Shown here: positions 24,697 to 35,300 of the stretch, one piece after another
Layout: each line of letters begins with the position of its first letter
How positions within the stretch are numbered: position 1 is the first letter of the stretch
From: BOG-908 sp965199235
Lineage (GTDB): Bacteria; Pseudomonadota; Alphaproteobacteria; Acetobacterales; Acetobacteraceae
Direction of reading: 5' to 3'
Assembly: GCA_965199235.1 (NCBI GenBank)
Contig: CBDAQU010000002.1
Location: 868,001-932,000, forward strand
Length of the DNA stretch: 64,000 nucleotides
Translations under genes and position numbers: made by a program
The notes under the pieces: model-generated
Database searches by the model: none
What the model saw: the letters and a program-made list of their open reading frames with translations, nothing else
What the model was told of the DNA's origin: nothing

Positions 24697-27600
24697 ATGG
24701 CCGAAGATGTGCAGCCTGGCGCCGAGGCGCCGACCGAGCTGAAGCGTGTGCGCCCGACGCTGTACGTGGCGCTTGGCGGGACCGGCAAGGAGGTGCTGCT
24801 GCGGCTGCGTCGCCGCATCCTGGAGACGTTGTGGAACGGCCATCGTGTCGAGAGGCTCGACGACTTCAAGGTCGCCTCGTTCCTGTATTTCGACCTCTAT
24901 CAGGGGCGCGCGGAGGAGGAGAAGCGGGTCGGCGGCGAGGCGGTGGAAGACCCGATCTCATCGCTCGTCGACCTGCCGAAGAGCGACTGCATCCAGAAGC
25001 GGCTGGAAACCGGCAAGTACCTCAACGGCAGGGAGATAGATCGCTATCCGCACATCAAGGAGTGGCTGCCGGCGGGCGACCTGCGCAGCATCCGCGCGGA
25101 GGACGGTGCGGGCCAGGTGCGCGCGCTGTCGCGCCTGTTCTTCTTCGACGACGTGGCAAACATCAACGATGTCATCAACAGCAAGGCGCGCGCGCTGCTG
25201 CACAACGTGTCCAACAGCGAAGCGCTGTTGCGGCTGGGCGTCGAGGTCGAGCCGCAGGTGCAGATAATCGTGGTCTGCTCGGTGGCGGGCGGCACCGGCT
25301 CGGGCAGCTTCATCGACATGGGCTACCTCGCAAAATCGATGCAGAACCCGCGGCCCGACCAGGTTTCGCTCTATGCCATCCTCGGCGGCGCGTTCTCCGA
25401 GCTGAACGAGAAGCGCATGCTGGCCAACAGCTACGCAGCGATGATGGAACTCGACTACTGCATGCAGGGCACGCCGTCCCCGCCCTACGTGGACAGTTGG
25501 ACAGACACGATACGCAACACGGCCACCTACCCCTACGACAACGTCTATCTGGTGGACAGCCGCAACCTGGGCAGCCAGGGAACCGGCGACCGCGGACATC
25601 TGTACCGCATGATCGCCGACGTGCTGTTCGAGGATCTGCGCGATCCTCAGCTTCGCGGCAAGAAGCGCGAAGACCTGGTCAACCAGAACACCAACTACCG
25701 GCTGGAGCCGTACAGCCCGCCGATGCCGCCGGACCTGCAGGCGCTGTCGCTGGCGTTCAGCCGCGCCTATTCCGGCATCGGCCAATGCACGCTGAGCACC
25801 GACGGGCGGACCGAATTCGACATCGAGACGGCACGCGCCGCACGGCAGATGCTGACGGCGTTCTTTCGCATGCAGACCGAAGACCGCGCCAATACGCCGC
25901 ATACCGGCGAACGCGACGAGTTCATGCGCAGCGCGCTCTTCCTCGACAAGGGCAGCTTCTTCCAGGATTTTCCGAGCGCGTTCACGCCGAAGCCGCCGGC
26001 CATCCCCGACTTGCCGCTGGTCGGCCGCATCCTGCAGAACAACGCGGTGGACACCGTCAGCGATCTGCGTGCCCAGCTTCGTGGCGATTTCGAGGAGATA
26101 CGCGGCGCCCTGCCCAACCGGTCCGACTGGCGTGCGGCCATCGAGCAGCTTCGGGTCAAGCGCGAACGCGACATATTGGGCGACATCACGCAGCAGAACC
26201 CGTTCGGCCCCAGGCTGCTGGCCATACGGGAACAGGGCAGCCGCATCCTGGCCGATTGGAGCAAGCCCGACGGGCTGCGCCAGGCGTTCTACGCGCGCAT
26301 CGACAATGCCGAGCTGGGCGGCGTCGTCTACACGATCCGGCTCATCCAGCAGATCCAGGACGAGATCGGCGTGGAGAGCGACGGGTTCATCACCAGGATG
26401 CATCGCGCGGCCGAGCAGTACGACGCGCATGCCAAGTCGCTGATCGACGGTTTCTACACCAGGGCGCTCGAAAATCTGACAAAGGCGGTGCGAAAGAACT
26501 GGCTCGGTTCGATCGATACCGATGCGATCGAGCGCACGATGCAGCAGCTCGAGAACTCCCTGTTCTACTTTCTGCATTACCGGCTGCGGTCGGCCGCCTG
26601 CCTGGAAGCGGTCAAGCTGCTGGGCAGCCTGCGTGGCTTGCTCGGCCGCTCCGAATCGGCGCCGGGCCAGCCTGGTCCGGCCGGCATTCTTGGGGAGATC
26701 GAACAGGGTGATCTTGCCGTGCAGGCGACGGTGCTGTCGATCGAGCAGGAGCTGCGCGTGCTGCGCGACAGCATACGTGGCGCCGGCCCGATGTCGCAGG
26801 TGATACGCGGCGGCAAGCTCAACGAGCCGGTCAGCGGCGACTATGCGCAGTGGGGACGGGAAGCGCTGTCGGGACAGGGCGGCTCGCGCGTCATGTTCGA
26901 GGAGCTCAAGAAGCCAGAAACCCGCGCGCGCATCGTCAACCGGCTGCGCGGCGTGGCGCGCGAACGGATGCGCGACCGGGAGAGCCGGCTGCCCACGGTG
27001 CTGCAGGCGTTGCGCGACCTCAACGATGCGGAGCGAAACACGCTGTTCGGCTCCGCCATGCTGCAGGCGCTGCCCTGGTTGAACGTCGATCCGCAGCGCA
27101 TGGACCCCGGTTTCGACGGCAGCATGGTCAGCGTGTTCGTCTCCGTCGAGGACGCGGCCGAGCTGGAGCGGGAGTTCGGCGACGCGCTGCAGCGCAGGCT
27201 GCCCACCTTGTACCAAAACAAGCGCGTCAGCTTCGTGTCCTCCACCGTGCGCGGCCGCATGGTGATCTACTCCGAGCTGACCGGCCTGGCGCTGACCGGC
27301 TTGGTGCCGATGCACGACGATCTGCGCCGCGCCTACAACGACAAGAACAGCAAGGAAGAACGCTCGCCCTTGCACAACGACGCCGACCGCGCACGCTTCC
27401 GTCACCCGACGGCGATGTCGCTGCAGGAGATGGAGGCGCTTGCCGAGCGCGTGGAGCTGTTCCTGCGCGGCGTGCTGCTGGGGGTTCTGCGCCGGCGGAC
27501 CGACCGCGATTACGAGCTCGACACGTCCAGCAACGACACCGAGGACTGGCTTTCGATCGGCAGCGAGCAGCAGATCTATCTGCGCGCCTTCAAATCCGAC

Positions 27601-28329
27601 AGGCGAGCGATGCTGGAGCGCAAGCTGCGGCGTATCGAGGACTGCCTGTCCCCCCTCCAACTGGCCGCCACCGTCGCCCTGCTCGACTACACCGCCGATC
27701 ACGTCTACCCGAAACGGCGGATAAGACGGGCCGACGGCAACGAGGACAGGGTGGGCGGCGTCGCCTGCGTGGCCGTGCAGCAGCTGCGGCGAGCGGTCTT
27801 GGCCAGGCTGGCGCTGCAGCGCGCGCGGCTGCCGATGCCGCCCGAGGCGCTGGTGGCGGCCCTGCTGCGAACGGTGTCCTCCTGGACAATCGAGATCCCT
27901 GGCAGCCGGGCGGACACCACGCCGCTTGAGGCCGATCCCGGCCGAGCGGAGGACAAGCGAACGATCGACTGGGAGCGGTTTGGGGACGGCGTCCTGGCCG
28001 GCCTGGTTGGGCAGCCAGCCTCGCCCACGGCGACGCAGGCGCCGCCGCCTCTGCCCGGCAGCAGCGCGCCGCCGATGCCCCGCTTCCACGTGATCATCGA
28101 CGGCCAGGACAGCGGGCTGCTGGACCAGGCAGCGCTTCAGGCGCGTGCACGGGACGGCAGCCTGGCCGTGGACTCGCTGGTTTGGACGCCTGGCATGGCA
28201 GACTGGACGGCGGCTGCGATGGTTCCTGCGATCGCCACGATGCTGGCCGCACAGCCCCCTCCGCCGTTGCGCGCTGCCGATACGCCGCCACCTCTGCCGA
28301 GGATCGGGTCGGCGGCCGGCCGCCTCTGA
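24697..28329 (+). CDS. Tubulin/FtsZ-like GTPase-family protein with C-terminal GYF_2 domain
   Basis: A 1210-residue protein. After RPTLYVALGGTGKEVLLRLR (residues 19-38) it has the tubulin signature region VCSVAGGTGSGSFIDMGYL with GGTGSG at 198-203, the phosphate-binding loop of tubulin and FtsZ. This matches the large bacterial Tubulin_2 type (PF13809), not ordinary FtsZ. The centre is long and helical. A Pro-rich linker leads to a GYF_2/DUF4339-like domain (about 1130-1185: FHVIIDGQDSGLLDQ ... VDSLVWTPGMADW), a peptide-binding module. GAGGAG precedes the ATG. GTP binding and polymer formation are inferred. Confidence 0.85.
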   Translation: MAEDVQPGAEAPTELKRVRPTLYVALGGTGKEVLLRLRRRILETLWNGHRVERLDDFKVASFLYFDLYQGRAEEEKRVGGEAVEDPISSLVDLPKSDCIQKRLETGKYLNGREIDRYPHIKEWLPAGDLRSIRAEDGAGQVRALSRLFFFDDVANINDVINSKARALLHNVSNSEALLRLGVEVEPQVQIIVVCSVAGGTGSGSFIDMGYLAKSMQNPRPDQVSLYAILGGAFSELNEKRMLANSYAAMMELDYCMQGTPSPPYVDSWTDTIRNTATYPYDNVYLVDSRNLGSQGTGDRGHLYRMIADVLFEDLRDPQLRGKKREDLVNQNTNYRLEPYSPPMPPDLQALSLAFSRAYSGIGQCTLSTDGRTEFDIETARAARQMLTAFFRMQTEDRANTPHTGERDEFMRSALFLDKGSFFQDFPSAFTPKPPAIPDLPLVGRILQNNAVDTVSDLRAQLRGDFEEIRGALPNRSDWRAAIEQLRVKRERDILGDITQQNPFGPRLLAIREQGSRILADWSKPDGLRQAFYARIDNAELGGVVYTIRLIQQIQDEIGVESDGFITRMHRAAEQYDAHAKSLIDGFYTRALENLTKAVRKNWLGSIDTDAIERTMQQLENSLFYFLHYRLRSAACLEAVKLLGSLRGLLGRSESAPGQPGPAGILGEIEQGDLAVQATVLSIEQELRVLRDSIRGAGPMSQVIRGGKLNEPVSGDYAQWGREALSGQGGSRVMFEELKKPETRARIVNRLRGVARERMRDRESRLPTVLQALRDLNDAERNTLFGSAMLQALPWLNVDPQRMDPGFDGSMVSVFVSVEDAAELEREFGDALQRRLPTLYQNKRVSFVSSTVRGRMVIYSELTGLALTGLVPMHDDLRRAYNDKNSKEERSPLHNDADRARFRHPTAMSLQEMEALAERVELFLRGVLLGVLRRRTDRDYELDTSSNDTEDWLSIGSEQQIYLRAFKSDRRAMLERKLRRIEDCLSPLQLAATVALLDYTADHVYPKRRIRRADGNEDRVGGVACVAVQQLRRAVLARLALQRARLPMPPEALVAALLRTVSSWTIEIPGSRADTTPLEADPGRAEDKRTIDWERFGDGVLAGLVGQPASPTATQAPPPLPGSSAPPMPRFHVIIDGQDSGLLDQAALQARARDGSLAVDSLVWTPGMADWTAAAMVPAIATMLAAQPPPPLRAADTPPPLPRIGSAAGRL

Positions 28330-28408
28330 GGCGTGAGGGCGGTGCAACCTTTCTGCGGCTCGCCCGTCGATGAGCACTCAGAGTAGATGCACGCCCCCAG
28401 GAGCAACG

Positions 28409-30184
28409 ATGGACAGCACATCAAAACGGCTGGTCAGCGCCGGCCGTCGATCATTCTTCGCCACGTTTCTTCCTGTGGCAGTCACGTGTTTTCTGGGCGC
28501 GCTGCTGACCGACATCGTCTATTGGCAAAGCACATCGATGATCTGGGCCGATTTTTCGGTCTGGCTGATCACGGCCGGCCTCGTCATGTCGGGTGCGACG
28601 CTGGTCGGCGCCGTGGCGGACCTCGTACGCGGTGGCCGCCTGTTCGGCCCGCGCCCGGCCTGGCCCGCGTTGCTGGGCGTGGTGCTGGCCACCGTTCTAT
28701 CGTTGATCAACGCGTTCGTGCACAGCCGCGATGCCTACACCTCCGTGGTGCCGACGGGGCTGATCCTGTCCGCCACGGTGGTGGTGACCCTGTTCCTGCT
28801 CGGCGTCGACTGGCGCGGCAGCGCGGCTTCGGCATCGCGCCAGGGCGGCCCTGGCCGGGCTGGCGGCCTGGCAGGCGCGATGGCCATAGCGGTGCTGGTG
28901 TTCTTCGGCGCGGTCGGCTCGGTGTTCGCGTTCTCGGGGACCGACGACACCTCGGCCGATCCGTCCAAGCAGATCGGCCATGATCCTGTCTTGCCGGGGG
29001 CGCATAACTACCTGCTGCCGCCGATGCACATCGCACCGGTGGCCCGGTGGACGAAGGGCGAGACGCCGAGCGTGCCGGCCGGGCTGACAGTGGAGGCGCT
29101 TGCGACCGACCTGAAGCACCCACGGTCTATCTACGTGCTGCCGAACGGCGACGTCCTGATTGCCGAGACGAGCGGCCCGGCGCAGCCGGTGAGCCGGCCC
29201 AAGGATCTCGTCATGGGGTGGGTTCAGGGCTATGCCGGCGCCCGCGAAAAAGGCGCCAACCGGATTACGCTGGTGCGCGCAGCGACCGCGACCGCGCCCG
29301 CGCAGCGCACCGTGTTCCTCGATCACCTCAACTCCCCCTTCGGCATGGCTCTCGTCGGGCACGACTTCTACGTCGCCAACACCGACGCGGTCGTTCGCTA
29401 CCCCTACGAGGACGGGCAGACGAACATCAGCGCGCCGGGGACGATCCTGACGATTCTGCCGGGCGGGCCAATCAACCACCACTGGACGAAGAGCATGGTC
29501 GCGAGCCAGGATGGCACGAAGCTCTATGTGGGCGTGGGCTCCAACAGCAACATCACCGAGAACGGGATCGGCGCCGAGCTGGGCCGGGCCGACGTGCTCG
29601 AGATCGACCGCGCGTCAGGAGCGTCGCGCATCTATGGCGCCGGCCTGCGCAACCCGACCGGGCTGGGCTGGGAACCGCAGAGCGGACGCCTGTGGGCCAT
29701 CGTCAACGAGCGCGACGAACTCGGCCCGAACCTGGTGCCGGATTATCTGACGTCAGTGCAGGATGGCGGCTTTTACGGATGGCCCTACAGCTATTACGGC
29801 CAGCACGTCGATGCGCGCGTGCAGCCGCAGCGCCCTGACCTGGTGGCGCGCGCGATCGTGCCGGATTACGCGCTCGGCTCCCACATGGCGCCGCTCGGGC
29901 TTGCGTTCTACACGGGCAGCAGCCTTGCCGCTTACCGAGGCGGCGCGTTCGTGGGCGAGCACGGCAGCTGGGATCGCGCGCCGTTCAACGGCTACAAGGT
30001 CGTGTTCGTCCCGTTCAGCAACGGCCGCCCGAACGGACCGCCACAGGACGTGGTAACCGGGTTCTTGACGGCCGATGGCCGCGCGCGCGGCCGGCCCGTA
30101 GGCTTGGCTGTGGATGCGAGCGGCGCGCTGCTGGTGGCCGATGACCTGGGCAACACGGTATGGCGGATATCCTCGCAGCATTGA
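28409..30184 (+). CDS. Membrane-anchored sorbosone-dehydrogenase-like beta-propeller protein
   Basis: A 591-residue protein; the start at ATG 28409 follows AGGAGCAACG. The N-terminal 185 residues hold about four transmembrane segments in a DUF2231-like layout. The periplasmic remainder is a PQQ-type/soluble glucose dehydrogenase-like propeller: LATDLKHPRSIYVLPNGDVLIAET, LNSPFGMALVGHDFYVANTDAV, YGAGLRNPTGLGWEPQSG, and FYGWPYSYYGQHVDAR. Family members oxidise sugars or L-sorbosone. The substrate and the cofactor (PQQ) are family inference. It lies 79 bases after the tubulin-like gene and is probably separate. Confidence 0.8.
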   Translation: MDSTSKRLVSAGRRSFFATFLPVAVTCFLGALLTDIVYWQSTSMIWADFSVWLITAGLVMSGATLVGAVADLVRGGRLFGPRPAWPALLGVVLATVLSLINAFVHSRDAYTSVVPTGLILSATVVVTLFLLGVDWRGSAASASRQGGPGRAGGLAGAMAIAVLVFFGAVGSVFAFSGTDDTSADPSKQIGHDPVLPGAHNYLLPPMHIAPVARWTKGETPSVPAGLTVEALATDLKHPRSIYVLPNGDVLIAETSGPAQPVSRPKDLVMGWVQGYAGAREKGANRITLVRAATATAPAQRTVFLDHLNSPFGMALVGHDFYVANTDAVVRYPYEDGQTNISAPGTILTILPGGPINHHWTKSMVASQDGTKLYVGVGSNSNITENGIGAELGRADVLEIDRASGASRIYGAGLRNPTGLGWEPQSGRLWAIVNERDELGPNLVPDYLTSVQDGGFYGWPYSYYGQHVDARVQPQRPDLVARAIVPDYALGSHMAPLGLAFYTGSSLAAYRGGAFVGEHGSWDRAPFNGYKVVFVPFSNGRPNGPPQDVVTGFLTADGRARGRPVGLAVDASGALLVADDLGNTVWRISSQH

Positions 30185-30652
30185 AGGCGGAGCGACCAGC
30201 CAGGTGCAGCCTGCAAAGTCCTTGCGTAACGTAGGCCAAGGACTTGGCAACGCCGCGCCTGCCAACAGGGCGTCGTCAAGGGCATGATCGCTTCAGGTTG
30301 ATCTTCAACCACTATGAAAATGCTCGCCAACCCAACGAGCTAGCTGTCGTCACTAGGGACGTTGTCCCTCTTTGCTGTCGCAGCATGCTTGCCCCGGCGT
30401 CTCGCCCCCAAAATCGAACCCTGCGGGGCGCCGGCGGGGGTCTTGACCGCGAGCCACCCCGACAAACGAGGTTTGCCATCGAACAAGCACGAGAAGCGGT
30501 CGACGTGCTGCACGCCACGGCTTAGCCTCGATGTCAGCACTCCATGTCGTCTGTCGGGCCGGGTCAAGACCGCTAAAGGCGCCCGAAGGGTCAAGTCTTG
30601 AAGCGGCCCGGAAGACGACAGACACTCACGGATCGTGGCAGCCCAGATCAGG
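30185..30652. other. Intergenic stretch without a supportable gene
   Basis: 468 bases between two convergent genes. Short open frames on both strands have neither a good ribosome site nor a recognisable product. The notable content is the long imperfect inverted repeat at 30546-30619. The area may hold a two-way terminator or the worn end of a mobile element. Confidence 0.6.
30546..30619. repeat. Imperfect inverted repeat, 25-base arms
   Basis: The left arm at 30546-30570 and the reverse complement of the right arm at 30595-30619 agree at 21 of 25 positions (shared blocks GTCGTCT, CGGGCCG and TCAAGAC), with a 24-base spacer. No T-run follows, so it is not a standard terminator, though it lies between convergent genes. 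Confidence 0.75.
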
Positions 30653-30904
30653 TTAGGCGTGGGCGCGCGACTCTGACGTGCGCATCGCCATGCCGACGCT
30701 GCGGTCGGCAGCGGGCTGAATCAGGCTCATGCCCGCCACTGTTTTCTCTACGGCATTGAAAAGTCGAGCAAGGGCGGCATTTTGGCGCGGCCTGACCGAA
30801 TCGAGGTCGATGACATCGCCGCGCCGTGCCTCCGAACTCGCAGAGCGCGTTACGCATTCCGCAACGTACCACTCCACAAGCGCATCCTCTAATACCGAGT
30901 CCAT
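30653..30904 (-). CDS. Small hypothetical protein
   Basis: An 83-residue acidic-to-neutral protein (MDSVLEDALVEWYVAE ... VIDLDSVRPRQNAALARLF). A strong site, GGAGG, lies eight bases before the ATG. It has no signal peptide, no membrane segment and no known motif. It may be real because of the ribosome site and the balanced composition. It precedes the sulfotransferase cluster but runs away from it on the same strand. Confidence 0.5.
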   Translation of the reverse strand: MDSVLEDALVEWYVAECVTRSASSEARRGDVIDLDSVRPRQNAALARLFNAVEKTVAGMSLIQPAADRSVGMAMRTSESRAHA

Positions 30905-31059
30905 TTTGGTGCCTCCGTTACGATCGTATTAAGGCGCAAGTGGTCAGATCACGCAAGCGTGATTTCACGAAAATGTGAATATTCTTTCCGGAATGCAACC
31001 CTGAGGCGAAAACGCTCGCCTTGCGGGGGCGGCGGCTGGCTGACACGAGCGCCTGCGGC

Positions 31060-32391
31060 CTATGGAAGCGCCCGTCTGCCCAATCGGGCCGTTCGCCCGC
31101 CCGGCTCGACGCCCTCGCGCCTCGGCCTGGTCCATAGCGTCTTCTTGCGGCGTGCATCCTTGTTCTCCGGATCGAGCCGGAGGACCGCTTCGAGATGGTC
31201 CAAGGCTTCCGCCGTTCGGCCGTCGGCCATCGTCAGCTCGGCCATCCGCAAGCGCGCCGTCACGTTGTTTGGCGCGTTGCGAAGCGCCAGCCGGGCCATG
31301 TCCCGCATGCCTGCCTGATCGTCCAATCGGCTGAACAACCTGAACTGCGCCATGGCATGATGAGCCTCTCTCTCGCACTGCGTCTGCGCGATCCGGAAGA
31401 TGACGTCGATGCAGGCGTCGAGCTGTTCCTCCTGTGTGGGCGGCGACGGGTCGGCCGCATCCGCATGGCTGCTGCTGAAGAGTTCAGCACGGTCCGGGAA
31501 GTAGAGCGATCGAACCTCTTCGTTGGACGCCTCGAACAGGTTCACGAACGCCTGGGCGACGGAGGATGGGGGCCGCCAACCGGCACCCTGACACCGGGAC
31601 TCAACGGCCTGGGTTACCACCCTCCATTCCGGCAACGTGTTAAGGTGTGCCTTCGACTTTTTGGCGAAGCGCCGGATTGCCCGGGCCAACAGGTCCTGGC
31701 CGGTCAGGTTCAGGCTTTGATTGCTGGTGAACTGCTCGCTGGGGCCGAGCTCGACTCCCACGGCCTGCAGAAAATCATCGACGACGTTTCTGTTCAGCAG
31801 GTTCTCTCGCGCAAAGATGCGGGGTTTGACCGCGGCCTGCCCGAACACCCTGGCGTATCGTGAGAGCAGGGTCTGATAATCGAGCCCTCTTACACCGTCG
31901 GCCGACTGGGGCAGGCCTTCGTTGGGGATCACGCCCGACTTGAGGATTTCGTTGTACCCGCTCGTGACGTGCTGATCCTGGCGCCTGAGATAGGCGATGA
32001 TCGTGATGCGCGAGAAATACGGCTGCAGCAACGCCGCCAGGCGCTTCACTTCGTCGTCGTGCTGCAGCCAGTTTGACAGGTGTTCGCTGCTGATCACGCA
32101 GCTCTTGACCCAACTCGGAAGGGACTCCAGTTCCTGAGTGAATTCGCGCCGGAAGCGTTCCAGCCGCGTCTTGGGCGCGACGCTGCCCCACATCGGATGC
32201 CCCGGCCTAGGAGCCAAGGAAAGGTCGTCGAGGACGGAGGCTGGAAGAAGCGAATGCGACGCTTTGGCTGGCCTGTTCTGCAGGTAGACGCCGACCTGCT
32301 CGAGTTCGCGACGGCGGTTCGACAGGGTCGTCTGGATGGCCGTCGAGCCGGTCTTGGTCGTACCGATATGAAGGTAGAGCTCTGGCTTCAT
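31060..32391 (-). CDS. Sulfotransferase-like protein with C-terminal TPR
   Basis: A 443-residue protein. The N-terminal MKPELYLHIGTTKTGSTAIQ (residues 1-20) carries the 5'-PSB loop (TKTGSTA) that binds PAPS, and IIAYLRRQDQHVTSGY fits the 3'-phosphate-binding segment. The C-terminal 90 residues form TPR-like helices (ARLALRNAPNNVTARLRMAE, ALDHLEAVLRLDPENKDARR). It probably adds sulfate to a glycan, guided by protein contacts of the TPR. It lies 7 bases downstream of the large glycosyltransferase gene, in one operon. Confidence 0.8.
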   Translation of the reverse strand: MKPELYLHIGTTKTGSTAIQTTLSNRRRELEQVGVYLQNRPAKASHSLLPASVLDDLSLAPRPGHPMWGSVAPKTRLERFRREFTQELESLPSWVKSCVISSEHLSNWLQHDDEVKRLAALLQPYFSRITIIAYLRRQDQHVTSGYNEILKSGVIPNEGLPQSADGVRGLDYQTLLSRYARVFGQAAVKPRIFARENLLNRNVVDDFLQAVGVELGPSEQFTSNQSLNLTGQDLLARAIRRFAKKSKAHLNTLPEWRVVTQAVESRCQGAGWRPPSSVAQAFVNLFEASNEEVRSLYFPDRAELFSSSHADAADPSPPTQEEQLDACIDVIFRIAQTQCEREAHHAMAQFRLFSRLDDQAGMRDMARLALRNAPNNVTARLRMAELTMADGRTAEALDHLEAVLRLDPENKDARRKKTLWTRPRREGVEPGGRTARLGRRALP

Positions 32392-32398
32392 AAGACGC

Positions 32399-35300
32399 CT
32401 ACGAAGAGCCTATCAGAGGACTGGCAAGCAAGCGTTCGGCGACGGCGGCAGGGTTGAGCTTGGACCGAACGGTGGCTTCCCCAAGCTTGCCGATGGCGCG
32501 CGCGTGATCCCGGTCGCTCAACACTCTCCTGAAAAGGTCGGCGGCATCACTGATGTTGGGCTCCCCCCAGACCGAGCCGCGTTGGAACGGGCCGTCGGCT
32601 TCCTTGACCAGCGTCTCCACGCAGGGAACCAGGAAGCTGTTGTCGGCATCCATGTATTCGAGGTTGCCGGAATATCCCGATGCGATCACCGGCACGCCGT
32701 ACCACATCGCTTCGGCCATGGTGTAGCCGAAGCCCTCCGACCGGTGCAGCGAGACGTAACAGTCCGAATACGCGACCAGCGACAGCAGGGCGGACCTCGA
32801 CAACGTTCGTCCGTCGAAGATGATGTTCAAACCCGAGAGACGAGCCGCGTGGCGCAGCGCCTGTATGCGCGCCGCATGCTCGATGCGCTCCAGGTTGCCG
32901 ACCTTCAAGTAGAGTTCCACCTCGGCTGATTGCGGGGTTCCGGCAAACGCCTGGATGAACGCTGCAAGCACGCCCTCGGGATTCTTGCGCTCCATGGAGC
33001 TGTTCGCGTCGAAGACGAAGGTGAACCGGAAGCGGTCATCCTCCCGGTCGGACGGGCCGATGTTGACGTCGTGGGCGGAAATCACGTTGGGCACGACACG
33101 AACCTTGTCCCCGAACAACTTCTGGAACGGCAAGGCGGCGAACTCCGAAATGACCCAGATCTCGTCGTAGCGGTCGTAGACGTCGCGCCAGCACGCGTTC
33201 CAGTCGCGCTGCTCCCATGCCAGGTGGATGATGTTGGCCCGCCCTGCCATGTAGTCTCTCGGCAAGATACCGAAGAAGTCTTCGGACTGGTGAGGGTAGG
33301 AGACGATGACGTTGCAGGTGGCCGCGTAGTCGAAGTTGTGAAACAGCTGGTGAAGCCTGATGCCGGCTGTGACACTCCCGGTGCAGAGCGGAATGCGCCG
33401 GACGCTGGCTACGTGCTGGGTGGCGTTTGCCAGGCCCCTGGTAGATTCCCCCACGCCTGTATCGGCGTGGAAGAAGCCGAAAACATTGACATGCTTGCGC
33501 GCGTCGCTGAGCGGCGGAGGAGGAACCTCGGTCGTCGGCGCGCTCTGGATGAACCGCGCCCGCGCCGCAGCGTAGGCGGTCGCGACGACGTGCACCGCAT
33601 CCCTCGTCTTGTCGTTGGAACGCAGGAAACCGCCGACCGTCTTGTTCACCGGCCTGTCGAGCACGGTCTTCTGCTTGACCTCCTCCTCCAGGTAACTTGA
33701 AAAGTCGTCGAAATAGGTCGCGTGCAACCGGCAGCCATGAACCGCCCAAGGCGTGTCGCGGCTCGCTTCGGGCAGCATGGCCATCTTGTTGGATCCGATG
33801 CGGGAGCTGATGGGCAGCCGGCGGATCGCCGGAAGTTCCAAGTAGAAGGGAACCAGCACAGCCCTTTCGTGACGGTGAAGGAACATGAGGACCTCCACGT
33901 CTGCGAGGTCGTATTCCAGGCCTTCTCCCGCCCCTCTGATCAGCTCTCGTATCAGGTCCGAGGGGGAGTCGATGAGCAGCTGCCGATGGGCCAAATCGCC
34001 CAGGTCTTCGCGTCGCGCGCAGAAGGAAAACAGCCGCGCCAGGCAGATGTTCCAGATGCGGTCCTGGTAGGCCTCAAGTGAGTCCTCGGGCAGGTTATGG
34101 TCTTCCATTCCGTGCTCGGTGAGCCATGCCATGAAAGGTTGATGCGACGCTCCAAACACGTAAGGATAGGCGGCTTGCAGGTCCGGCCTGGTCTCCCAAA
34201 CGGCGAGGATGGCCGAGAGCGGCGTCGAGAACGGCAGTTCACAACCGCCTCCCATCAACGTCGATGCAAGATCGGCCCTGCCGAAGGACCGCAACGTATC
34301 TGCCGCCTCCCGTCGGTTGGCGCCGAGGAACCTCATCGGTGCCCCCATGGTCTTGAGCGTCTGGTCGACGTCCCTGGAGAAGCCAACCAAGGCGTCCGAC
34401 AGGAGTATCTGCCTGAACCCGCTGACGATTTCGTGGATGTCATACTCCCGTCCGGCATTCTCCAAGAACCAGGTCCAGTATCGATGCGAATGCAACGCCG
34501 CAGTGTGGGCGTTGGCAAAGCCGGTGCGCAGGTCGGGCCGTGCCTCGTAGATCTCTGCGGCCAGCAAAGGCAGCAAGGAGCCTGTCGCGGGAAGCGGCGT
34601 CATCAGGAACGCGCAGAGGCGGTCTGCACCGGCCACCGATTGCGAGTTGAACTTCGGTATGTAGGACTCGTACTTCTTCAGTATCTCGCGGACGTATTTG
34701 TTCAGCCTTACCCCGTTAGCCAGACGGTCGAAGCGATAGGACAACATCGACTGGGAAATGTAGTCGCAACTGAACAGCTGCTCGCTGTACCAGGCAAGTA
34801 TGTCTGCAACTGCCGGCATGTTGTAGACGACGTAGCGGCCGTCGTGACGCGAGAGCGCCAGAGTATCCCGCGGGTTGTAGCCGCTGAAGTGAAAAAAGAC
34901 GAGCGGGCGGCCGTCAACCGTCCAGCCCTGTCCTTGGCCGTCGAGCGCTGTTGACCGAAGACCGCGTTCGTGCAGGTTCCAGTACGCCACGTTGTAGGCG
35001 CGGTCCTTCAGCATGCAAAACCTGTCCACCATGACAGAAGCCCAATTGAAGAACTGCTGGTCGGTCTGCCCGCCCGCCCTTTCGTAGAAGGTTCCAGGAG
35101 CGAGGTTGGCTTGCTCCCAAAATTCAAGGAAGGCTGAGCAGTTCGCGGGCCGTATGGCGAAACACCCGGCATTTATCAAACCGGAGTTGAATATGTCGGC
35201 CGTGCTCGGGTGAACCCAGTAACGTTCGGGCTTGTCGAACGGCGCGTAGGTGTGTGGGATGGCCACCACGTCGTTCGTTTCGAGTGCCGCCAGCAGCGCA

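Noticed and set aside
24958..28377. 1139-residue open frame on the minus strand
   Set aside because: It lies fully opposite the tubulin-like gene; high GC keeps the opposite frame open. It has no ribosome site and low-complexity Arg/His/Gln-rich content.
30244..30525. Small plus- and minus-strand frames at 30244-30625
   Set aside because: Overlapping frames on both strands with no ribosome site or protein pattern; treated as intergenic.
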